13,625 bases of DNA. Source: Abeoforma whisleri (taxonomy: Eukaryota > Opisthokonta > Ichthyosporea > Ichthyophonida). The notes under the pieces were generated by a model that worked only from the letters and a program-made list of their open reading frames with translations, was not told where the DNA came from and did no database searches. The stretch spans positions 1 to 13,625 of the forward strand of contig PDIO01000033.1 of NCBI GenBank assembly GCA_002812265.1. The letters are read 5' to 3'. Positions 7,521 through 13,625 of this stretch are shown in pieces. A program made the translations under genes and the position numbers. Each line of letters opens with the position of its first letter. Position 1 is the first letter of the stretch.

Positions 7521-7574
7521 GTGTGTATTTGTGTTTGGTTTGTCACGTAAAAAACTTAAGTTTACTATAGTTTA

Positions 7575-7829
7575 CTACATATTGCTTGCAAACGTTGATG
7601 TATTTTGGGTATGTAGTGGAAGTGGATCCATCTGGTTGAAGTAATTACCAGCGCAAGAGTTGTAAAAGGTCACAATTTCTAGCAAAATACCAAATAAGTT
7701 AGAATAAAATGTTTGTAGTAAGTCAGAAATTGATAATTGAACACGGATTGAGAGTATAAGTATATGAATATAGTTGTTTGTGCTTCGGTAATTGGAAGCG
7801 TTTTTAAGAATAAGTTGAAGTGGTAAAAA
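7575..7829 (-). other. 84-codon stop-free minus-strand frame, possible exon
   Basis: On the minus strand the frame is open from 7829 to a TAG at 7575-7577, 84 codons in AT-rich DNA where stops are frequent. It has no ATG until codon 67, so it is not a simple gene. Just upstream on the same strand, a CTCCTTTTAG sequence (AG at 7831-7830) could be a 3' splice acceptor, making this a candidate terminal exon. The peptide contains NSCAGNYFNQMDPLPLHTQN and matches no family I know. A GTATGT donor-like sequence on the minus strand (8145 down to 8140) exists, but no credible first exon was found. Confidence 0.2.
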
Positions 7830-7832
7830 CTA

Positions 7833-8560
7833 AAAGGAGCAAACTACAATAATTAATTGAGCCCGCACTCGTTTTAAAGAATATGCATCAATTGCAATTT
7901 AGTAAAAATATTAAGTAAATGTGTAATTAAACCACCCGCAATAGTAACGGATAAAATCAACAATTAATTAGACCCAAAACATAAGGATTATAGATTCATG
8001 AAACATTTATTTTACTTCACCTAGGTGTGTTTGCTGGCATGTAATTATTGCATTTTCTTCATACGTGTGTTTGGTCATTTATTTTTATTCTAGTTTGAAT
8101 CTGTTTAACTTTTACTCCCTACGTATATGTATATGGCAAACATACAACCCCAACGTATAAATGGAAACTAAAATTTAAGTGATTATTATAAATAATTCGA
8201 CAAAAAAAAAATTTTTTTTTTTTGTAGTCCATTTTTTGTGATAATAAACTTATCATTGTTAGGATTTCTTCGGCAGACAAAAGGCAATTTTTTTACTTTA
8301 GTACTTATAATTATTACACCGTCTGTGTCAAAACAAGTTATACACGGGAGTAAAAGGATACACAACGTTTGATACTTTTGCAATGGTTAACATTTGATCT
8401 AAGTACTATCACTGTCAAATAAATGCATGCCTAAATTAAAATTGGATTAACGAGAAAAAATCCATCACTTGCATGAATATGTCCATGTCTAGTGTGTATG
8501 TCCATTTTTGAAATGGACTAGGTAGTCTAGGAGGCCTATCAATGAATAATTTTTAAGTTT
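7833..8560. other. AT-rich intergenic region without a supported gene
   Basis: About 0.7 kb. It contains an A10/T12 palindromic junction (A 8202-8211, T 8212-8223) and a perfect 8-bp hairpin with a 3-nt loop (GTCCATTT-TTG-AAATGGAC, 8500-8518). A minus-strand frame at 8186-8383 is open but begins at TTG, with a TAA two codons earlier, so it is not annotated. No promoter or RNA gene is recognised. Confidence 0.5.
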
Positions 8561-8846
8561 AATTTGTTAATTGTCATTATTATTTGTTTCTGTATTATTT
8601 GTATCTGTCGCAATTTTTTTTTCCTTTCCTATTTCGTTATTTTTTTTTTTTTTTCTTATCTTTCTTACATCTTTTTTTAAAAAACTGAACAAGGAATAGA
8701 ATTAAACACGCCCGTGCACTCAATTATACACCAATTTATTCCGGATACTTTTTAACATAGCGTAGTGAAGTGAATAAGTTTAATGGGAATATTTATGAAT
8801 ACTTTACATCAGTTAACACCTCTTTACAACAAACCATATAATAATT
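8561..8846 (+). promoter_or_regulatory. T-rich upstream and leader region of the 902-aa gene
   Basis: A T/C-rich tract at about 8610-8681, with a long T run from about 8640, precedes the gene by 165-235 nt, echoing the pyrimidine-rich DNA in front of gene 1 and typical of fungal promoter or transcription-start zones. No convincing TATA box at the right distance was found. Two in-frame ATGs at 8783 and 8795 fall in the probable leader and open an overlapping upstream ORF. Confidence 0.45.
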
Positions 8847-8860
8847 ATGAAGATAAATAA
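8783..8860 (+). CDS. Overlapping upstream ORF (25 codons)
   Basis: ATG 8783 opens 25 codons, starting MGIFMNTLHQ, to TAA 8858-8860, in a different frame from gene 2, and runs 14 nt past the gene 2 start (8847). Ribosomes that translate it cannot simply reinitiate at 8847, so it would be inhibitory if it lies in the mRNA. Both of its ATGs have T at -3, a weak context, whereas the gene 2 ATG has A at -3, so leaky scanning is expected. It is not real if transcription begins downstream of about 8795. Confidence 0.3.
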   Translation: MGIFMNTLHQLTPLYNKPYNNYEDK

Positions 8861-11555
8861 CACCTCTGAAAATCTTTTAACTTGTCGACTCTCACAACAA
8901 CCTCATTCTACCTCTGCGTCTTTATTAAATTGTCACAACAAAAGTTTTCACTCTCAACATCCTCACCACAACCAAATAAATCAACAGCAACAAGAACATC
9001 CCACCCCGCCATTACATATCACTTCCCCTCGTCGTTTATCTAATCAATCCAATTCTTCTTGTTCTGGGTCGGGAAATTCGTCTCCGATTGAAACTTGCTT
9101 TCGTGTTCCCCTATCGCCTGACTTGGGTTCTCATAGTCGTCATCTAAATAGCTTCGATACAAAGAAAAAAGGCAAAGGATTGACATCCAAGAAACCGAAC
9201 GAATCACTTTACGAATCTGTAAGGTTGGACAGTATAGATTGCGACATTGATCAATTGGAAACAGTAAAAAGTAATAATATTTCTAAAAATAACAACAATT
9301 TAAGCCAATTGCGTATTTTAGATACTGACATCAATAGCGGTAGTGGAGTTACACACAATATGGAGAAAAATAAAAGAAATGGCGATAATAGTGGTGGCAG
9401 TAAGGTTTCTAATTATAGTAATTTAAATCAAAAGAATACTGATTTGGATAATGATGATGATGGTGATGATGATGAAAAGGGAATGTACTCGTCCGCGCTG
9501 TCTTTAGCACAAAAACATAGTAATAGTAATAATAGCAACATGATTGGTCACAAATCCTCTGCTTCAGCTACCTCTAATAGTAACAGCATATTATCCTCGT
9601 CATCATCATTCTCATCCAAACCTGCCACAAATTCTTCTAAACATCGCCGAACGTCAAGCAATCAGTCTTATCATGAAACAACTGGCGGCAATAAACGTCA
9701 ACCCCCAACTGCTAATTTAAGTTGCTCCAGGACTCCAAGCCATCCCGCTCGATTATTGCAAAATCATCATCAACCAACAACATCAACATCCACTACTACC
9801 ACAACAACATCAACCACCAGTAAACATCAAAATCCTTCCTCAGAAACGAATCCATCTACAAATAATATACACTTTTCTAAAATTCCATCCACCAATAGCT
9901 TAATGAGTGAATTATCGACTTCATCCTCTTCATCTTCTTTACCCCCACCACCTCCGCCCGTCGAATTTTCTAAATTACATTCCCAGGGAAACAATACCCA
10001 GGGCAAACCGAAACCCACGTTGCCCGTACGTCCTGCCAGATTGTTGGCCACGACTACCGCCAATACTACTACTTCAACAATCATTCCATCACCACCATCA
10101 ACGAAAACCACCAGCTCCAATGTAAACACAAGTTTTGTCTCTTCAACGACTAGTACTCAGAGTAATGTGAGTGTACCTCCCACAGTATCTGTTTCGCCGA
10201 CAAGTATAAACTCCACAGCGACAACTCTCACGCATCAATCTATTCAGTCTTCTCCTTCATCTTATAACACGAATAAAAATCCTGAGGAACATAGTCCTGA
10301 CTTTGCGGATGTTATTTCCATTAGCTCTGAGATTGAAAAAGATCATCACTCTCATCATCCTCTTCACCAGCAGCAACAGACGACACTGTCCGTATCTTTG
10401 TCGGCTCCCAGCCCTGCTCATTCATCGCATGCTCGAAAGAATAGTCTTAAAAGTGTAAAAAGCATTCAGAGCATACATAGTTTGAGAAGCATAGTATCCA
10501 CTGCCACTAATCACAGTTTGATGAGTAACTATAATGTAAAAAATTCTCCTTATGCTGCTACTGCTCATAAGAATGATGCTAATAGCATGGACATTCCTAC
10601 TGGTATCAATGGTAACAATATTGATAATAATTCTGCTGCAGTTATTGCTGTTACCAACGTCATGTCTGATAGCAATTTAGTGACAGTAGATATAACAGCA
10701 CCTTCCACCAATAACCTGAACAGCAATAATAATAATAATAATAATACTCATAGTCGGGGGTTGTCCATAACAGCTCCTCCCAAGCCGCAACAGAATGCAC
10801 TGGGGACTTTGTATAATAATCCTAATACGAATCGACAGGTTCTCTCTTGTCACATCTCCTTTCCCGATAATCCCTCGCCGAACATGGCGAATAAGGATGG
10901 GGATTTAGTGAATTTGAGTGAAAATAATTCTGACAATGGAGAGCTTCATAACGAATTTGCCTTTTTAGAAACTGATTTACAGGGGGAGGCTCTTTGGTAC
11001 TCTTACGGGCAACCTCTTGAAGCTCGGGACGTTTTTGATACAACTCTTGCTGGTCTTCCGAGCCGTTCTCATTCAATGACCTCTCGCGCAAGAACCCAGT
11101 CTCGATCATTTCAATCGTGGGCTCGTCGGGTGAAAAGAAATAGTTCACTCAATTTGGGATCACCTGCTGCTACTCCAACACCGTTGTCCTTGGAACTTCA
11201 GAAACAAAGAGAAAAATTAAGGCAAAATGAACTTGATAGAATTGCTGCTGAAGCAGCCGCAGCAGCGGCGCAAAATCAACAAGAAACGAATGAAGTTACA
11301 GGTCATGAATCAGCGAATAAGAAGTCATCAGTGATTTCATCCTCGTCTTCTCAACATGATGCTGGTCCTTCGACCAAGTCTAGAACACCTTCCACGGCCT
11401 CCTCGTCGTCGGCAACGAAAAAATTTGGTGAAGAAAAACCTAATCATAATATTGGCATAATACAAGAAAAAGAAAATATTGGATGTTTCACTTTTTTAAC
11501 TTCCCGCTGGTGTTTTGGGAAAAATTCTCGACAAAGAAGAACAAGAGCTGAGTAA
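8847..11555 (+). CDS. Large low-complexity Ser/Thr/Asn-rich protein of unknown family, 902 aa
   Basis: I do not recognise the family. ATG 8847 is the first in a frame that opens at 8817 after a TAA, with A at -3. Most of the chain looks disordered: Gln/His-rich at 36-50, Asn-rich, an acidic run at 199-210, Thr tracts, a polyproline run at 366-371 and polyAla near 805. Possible functional pieces: a basic NLS-like patch KKKGKGLTSKK (106-116); RRxS sites at S65 and S270; a proline motif KPKPTLPVRPAR (387-398) matching both SH3-ligand orientations; six [ILV]-x-S triads at 534-551; a less repetitive block at about 690-770 with ALWYSYGQPLEARD (715-728) and a basic segment FQSWARRVKRNSSL (755-768); a short Gln/Arg/Glu/Ala-rich helix at about 781-812; and a Cys/aromatic, Arg-rich tail. 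No membrane span, signal peptide or enzyme motif is seen. A scaffold or signalling-adaptor role is inference. No intron is required. Opposite-strand and other-frame ORFs inside it are shadows. Confidence 0.8.
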   Translation: MKINNTSENLLTCRLSQQPHSTSASLLNCHNKSFHSQHPHHNQINQQQQEHPTPPLHITSPRRLSNQSNSSCSGSGNSSPIETCFRVPLSPDLGSHSRHLNSFDTKKKGKGLTSKKPNESLYESVRLDSIDCDIDQLETVKSNNISKNNNNLSQLRILDTDINSGSGVTHNMEKNKRNGDNSGGSKVSNYSNLNQKNTDLDNDDDGDDDEKGMYSSALSLAQKHSNSNNSNMIGHKSSASATSNSNSILSSSSSFSSKPATNSSKHRRTSSNQSYHETTGGNKRQPPTANLSCSRTPSHPARLLQNHHQPTTSTSTTTTTTSTTSKHQNPSSETNPSTNNIHFSKIPSTNSLMSELSTSSSSSSLPPPPPPVEFSKLHSQGNNTQGKPKPTLPVRPARLLATTTANTTTSTIIPSPPSTKTTSSNVNTSFVSSTTSTQSNVSVPPTVSVSPTSINSTATTLTHQSIQSSPSSYNTNKNPEEHSPDFADVISISSEIEKDHHSHHPLHQQQQTTLSVSLSAPSPAHSSHARKNSLKSVKSIQSIHSLRSIVSTATNHSLMSNYNVKNSPYAATAHKNDANSMDIPTGINGNNIDNNSAAVIAVTNVMSDSNLVTVDITAPSTNNLNSNNNNNNNTHSRGLSITAPPKPQQNALGTLYNNPNTNRQVLSCHISFPDNPSPNMANKDGDLVNLSENNSDNGELHNEFAFLETDLQGEALWYSYGQPLEARDVFDTTLAGLPSRSHSMTSRARTQSRSFQSWARRVKRNSSLNLGSPAATPTPLSLELQKQREKLRQNELDRIAAEAAAAAAQNQQETNEVTGHESANKKSSVISSSSSQHDAGPSTKSRTPSTASSSSATKKFGEEKPNHNIGIIQEKENIGCFTFLTSRWCFGKNSRQRRTRAE

Positions 11556-11578
11556 ATAAAAAGAATTGGAACAATAAA
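11555..11578 (+). terminator. Candidate polyadenylation signals of the 902-aa gene
   Basis: AATAAA occurs at 11555-11560, overlapping the last base of the stop codon, and again at 11573-11578, followed immediately by a T run. Use of the second would give a very short 3' UTR; the first is probably too close to be the sole signal. Confidence 0.4.
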
Positions 11579-11587
11579 TATTTTTTT

Positions 11588-11614
11588 GTCAGCAATGCAT
11601 AAAATATTGCTGAC
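11588..11614 (+). other. Hairpin just after the gene 2 stop codon
   Basis: GTCAGCAAT (11588-11596) and ATTGCTGAC (11606-11614) are perfect 9-bp arms around a 9-nt loop, 32 nt after the stop codon and right behind an AATAAA plus T-run. It is more GC-rich than its surroundings, so less likely than other palindromes here to be compositional chance. It may be a 3' UTR or 3'-end structure. Confidence 0.5.
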
Positions 11615-11671
11615 CTCAATTATTGAAACGGTACAAGTTAGAAAATAAATTGTCAGTTTCAGATCATAATA

Positions 11672-11792
11672 AAAATGACATTATCATCACTATGGTTAGT
11701 ATGGTTATCATTATTACTATTACTAGTATCGCTATCGTTATTTTTAATGATATTATTGTTAGTATTGTTATTATTTATACCATTACTACTGG
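11672..11792. repeat. Degenerate ATT/ACT/ATC triplet repeat
   Basis: A run of imperfect trinucleotides of the type AT(T/C) and (A/G)(C/T)T. It creates an Ile/Val/Thr-rich reading frame (ATG 11692 to 11979) with a membrane-like look, but its hydrophobicity follows directly from the triplet repeat and the frame ends in a T run read as Phe. I treat it as non-coding, probably downstream of or within the 3' UTR. Confidence 0.55.
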
Positions 11793-11979
11793 AGCTACAT
11801 TTTCCACTAAAGTTCTAAATGCCTGTAAATGGATGTTCAGTTTCCAAGTACAGCTCAAAGCCAGGGAAAAACAAGAACAAAAATTTTCAGAGGTGACTTT
11901 TTTAAATTTTGATTGGTTGTATTTTCAAGTTGTCGAATTTAAGAATGAGCACTTTTGCCATTTTTTTTTTTTTTTATAA

Positions 11980-12389
11980 TCAAAATATCAGTCAGGATAC
12001 AAAAAAAATATAGATTAGGAGAATTTTACAATAGATATACACAACTCCTATTTGGAAACTTCGATCACTAGTCTATCTTTTTCTTTTTTATCTTTTAGTG
12101 TGTATATATTTATCAGGCTGTCGAAGTTTTTGTAGAAAATTTTGGTCTAATAACAATTTTAAATATAAAAAAGATCTCTCCCAATTCCTTTACTCGTGAC
12201 AGATTTTTTTATCTTTTTTTTTTTGTTTTTTGGTTTTGGTTTTAAAAATGAGACGGTCTTACTCCAACCTAGTAAGTACATCAATACGTCGATTTTTACC
12301 TCTAATTCAAGTGTTTTTTGCTTTTTGTTTTTTATTTCATTTATTATTATTATTTTCCATTATCATTTTTTTTTATTTTTTTAATTATT
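11980..12389. other. AT-rich intergenic region with T runs
   Basis: No supported gene. It contains a perfect 9-bp inverted repeat AAACTTCGA (12056-12064) / TCGAAGTTT (12121-12129), a splice-acceptor-like T/C tract ending in TTTTAG at 12094-12099, and long T-rich stretches at 12205-12240 and 12315-12390. The apparent Phe-rich ORFs here begin at GTG or TTG and are compositional. Confidence 0.5.
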
Positions 12390-12687
12390 TATTTATTATC
12401 TGAAGGCCTTTGGAGGTACTTTGGTTTAAGTTTATTGCCCTCTGATTGCATTAACTTTATTGGGTTTAAGGTCACACTATCATTTTGTTGTTATTTACGA
12501 GCTAAACAGCCGGAGAGTGCTGATGTCAAAGTCTGACCTTCAAAACCACAGTCACATGAACATAAACAAACACTGATTTGACCCTTTAGATAATCTTCTA
12601 GTTGTTAAAAATGGTATATAAATCAACGAGATCAACAGTCTCAGATTGCTGTGACCAGTGATACCGAACAATCATTGAAGTTGGGAA
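12390..12687. other. GC-richer island, possible decayed gene or transposon fragment
   Basis: From about 12390 to 12540 composition shifts towards coding-like values. The plus strand has a stop-free tail of a frame ending at 12536 (including GLWRYFGLSLLPSDCINFIG). The minus strand has another open stretch of roughly 35 codons ending in CDCGFEGQTLTSALSGC followed by LARK and a stop. Neither has a usable start, and neither is a family I can name. AAGGTCA/TGACCTT occur as an inverted pair near 12469 and 12534. Confidence 0.3.
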
Positions 12688-12822
12688 ATGGAATGGCTCG
12701 ATGACTTTAAAGAAAAATATAGTCGAATGAAAGTCAACTTTGACATAACCATACTTATTTATAGAGAAGGAGGATGCAAAGCTAGAATCGTTGAAGAATC
12801 GTTGAAGGAAAACAGTCTTTGA
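12688..12822 (+). CDS. Small ORF, 44 aa, unknown; possibly a gene fragment
   Basis: ATG 12688 opens a 44-codon frame starting MEWLDDFKEKYSRMKVNFDI, with a balanced, charged composition unlike the compositional ORFs around it. A perfect 11-bp tandem duplication (GAATCGTTGAA at 12785-12795 and 12796-12806) lies near its end. Shortly downstream, a T run ending in GTAG (AG 12848-12849) resembles a 3' splice site, so this could be an early exon, but no good donor was found. No family was recognised. Confidence 0.25.
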   Translation: MEWLDDFKEKYSRMKVNFDITILIYREGGCKARIVEESLKENSL

Positions 12823-12861
12823 TGTCTTAAAAAGATTTTTTTTTTGTAGGCGACGAAAAAA

Positions 12862-12927
12862 ATGCCCAAGAAAAAAATTAATAAAAAAATCCGGGAAAAT
12901 ATAACCGAATTGTTTAAGGGCACATAA
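12862..12927 (+). CDS. Very small basic ORF, 21 aa, possibly a transposase N-terminus remnant
   Basis: ATG 12862 follows an acceptor-like T run by 12 nt and encodes a Lys/Arg-rich peptide starting MPKKKINKKIRENITELFKG, then a stop. The pattern of a short basic start followed by an amphipathic helix recalls the beginning of helix-turn-helix domains in Tc1/mariner-type transposases, but there is far too little to assign it. From 12951 a different frame stays open for about 31 codons. Overall this looks like decayed sequence. Confidence 0.2.
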   Translation: MPKKKINKKIRENITELFKGT

Positions 12928-13059
12928 AAAAGGGTGGTGTTGCTCTATAAATTGAAAAAATCTTTAGTCACCGCCAATATTTCTATGGCGGAAAGCGCGT
13001 ATTTACTCTACATTTAGCAATCTGTAATTGTAATACTCTAACCTGACCATCATCTAAAA

Positions 13060-13160
13060 CTATAAAGTTGAACCTCATAGTTCTCAAGTACTTTATGTGA
13101 AAAAAATGACATAATCTCTTTCTTGAAGTTCATCACTGCTATTTTTGGGACATTCTTAAA
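13060..13160. other. Short spacer
   Basis: AT-rich sequence between the decayed island and the purine microsatellite; nothing recognised. Confidence 0.4.
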
Positions 13161-13167
13161 ATAATAA

Positions 13168-13262
13168 AAAAGAGAGAAAAAGAGAAATATGAAAGAGAGA
13201 AAAGGAAAGAAGGAAAGAAGAAAAGAAGAAAAGAAGAAAAGAAGGAAAGAAGGAAAGAAGAC
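13168..13262. repeat. Purine-only microsatellite, GAAAGAAG-type
   Basis: Nearly continuous A/G sequence resolving at about 13200-13260 into imperfect GAAAGAAG and GAAAAGAA units. Purine-only strands of this type can adopt triplex structures, though that is general knowledge rather than something shown here. Confidence 0.8.
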
Positions 13263-13402
13263 AAAAGGGAAATATAAACAAACAAAAAAAGATAAAAAAG
13301 CTAAAAATTAAAAATAAAAGGAAATATAATAATAATAAAGTAAAAAACTAACCAGAATGAGATAGTAATGAAAGAATGAATGATTAGATCTGTAGCGCTC
13401 CA

Positions 13403-13625
13403 AAAAATCGCACTACGAAAATCTTGCAAATTTATCCGAAATCATCTCAGGTTGGAGACTGTTACCTCACACTAGCAAAAAAGATATATATATATATATA
13501 TATATATATATCCTAAAAATCGCAATGAAAAAAGCTTATGAATTTTCGCGAAACACTAAAATCATCTCAGGATGGAGACTTCTGTCAACCAGCAAAAGCA
13601 TTTTTAAAGAAAGATATATAAAAAG
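13403..13625. repeat. Two-copy tandem repeat (about 120 bp) interrupted by (AT)14
   Basis: AAAAATCGCA (13403, 13515), ATCATCTCAGG(T/A)TGGAGACT (13441-13460 and 13561-13580, exactly 120 bp apart) and AAGATATATA (13481, 13611) recur in the same order. A pure (AT)14 run (13484-13511) lies between the copies; the second copy lacks a long AT run. The window ends inside or just after copy two, so more copies may follow. No coding frame is supported. Confidence 0.75.

Noticed and set aside
8186-8383. 65-codon minus-strand frame with a signal-peptide-like start (small secreted protein candidate)
   Set aside because: The apparent first residue is TTG, with TAA two codons earlier and no in-frame ATG, so there is no usable start; the frame ends in A/T runs.
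9827-10129. Antisense and alternate-frame ORFs inside gene 2 (also 9907-10125 and 10822-11148)
   Set aside because: Shadows of the biased codons of the 902-aa gene; the other-frame products are compositional.
11623-11979. Possible small membrane protein (ATG 11692)
   Set aside because: Hydrophobic Ile/Val/Thr content is produced by an ATT/ACT triplet repeat, and the frame ends in a T run.
12196-12536. Phe-rich plus-strand frames
   Set aside because: GTG or TTG starts in T-rich DNA; only the tail after about 12400 is noted, as part of a decayed island.
1-13625. tRNA or other structured RNA genes
   Set aside because: No convincing GGTTCRANTCC B-box with a matching A-box and acceptor stem was found by eye; a tRNA scan would settle this.

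Overview
This is AT-rich eukaryotic nuclear DNA, most likely fungal. It has two long, apparently intron-free plus-strand genes whose GC content is clearly above the surrounding sequence. Between them lies about 6.3 kb of very AT-rich spacer full of homopolymer runs, microsatellites and decayed tandem repeats. The T/C-rich tracts upstream of both start codons, the Ser/Thr/Asn/Gln-rich low-complexity proteins and the IQM-type domain fit an early-diverging fungus. Arbuscular mycorrhizal fungi (Glomeromycotina) are my best guess, by inference only. No bacterial, organellar or viral features were seen.

Layout. 1-886: pyrimidine-rich upstream region with a TATA-like box at 817-826. 887-2515: a 542-residue protein whose C-terminal two thirds is an IQM-type domain, known from plant calmodulin-binding IQM proteins, split by an Asn/Ser-rich insert. 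2516-4230: 3' end of gene 1, then decayed tandem repeats, a cluster of GATA-like sites, a 32-nt T run, a perfect 36-bp inverted repeat and a four-unit array. 4230-5810: featureless AT-rich DNA apart from small palindromes. 5810-6028: a GC-richer island with short open frames on both strands. 6295-6918: a GA minisatellite, a 25-bp palindrome and a long compound tetranucleotide microsatellite. 7080-7540: another decayed tandem array. 7575-7829: an 84-codon stop-free minus-strand frame without a usable ATG. 8570-8846: T-rich leader of gene 2, including an upstream ORF that overlaps the gene 2 start. 8847-11555: a 902-residue, mostly disordered protein of unknown family with proline-rich, basophilic-kinase and calmodulin-type linear motifs. 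11556-13625: 3' end, an ATT/ACT triplet stretch, decayed GC-richer islands with tiny ORFs, a GAAAGAAG microsatellite and a 120-bp tandem repeat with an (AT)14 run.

How the genes may relate. Both point in the same direction but are far apart and probably independent. One thread joins them: gene 1 carries a domain family linked to calmodulin binding in plants, and gene 2 contains a textbook 1-5-8-14 calmodulin-binding spacing next to predicted kinase sites. A shared Ca2+/calmodulin connection is a hypothesis from motifs, not a demonstrated pathway. I found no tRNA, rRNA, CRISPR, or intact transposon.
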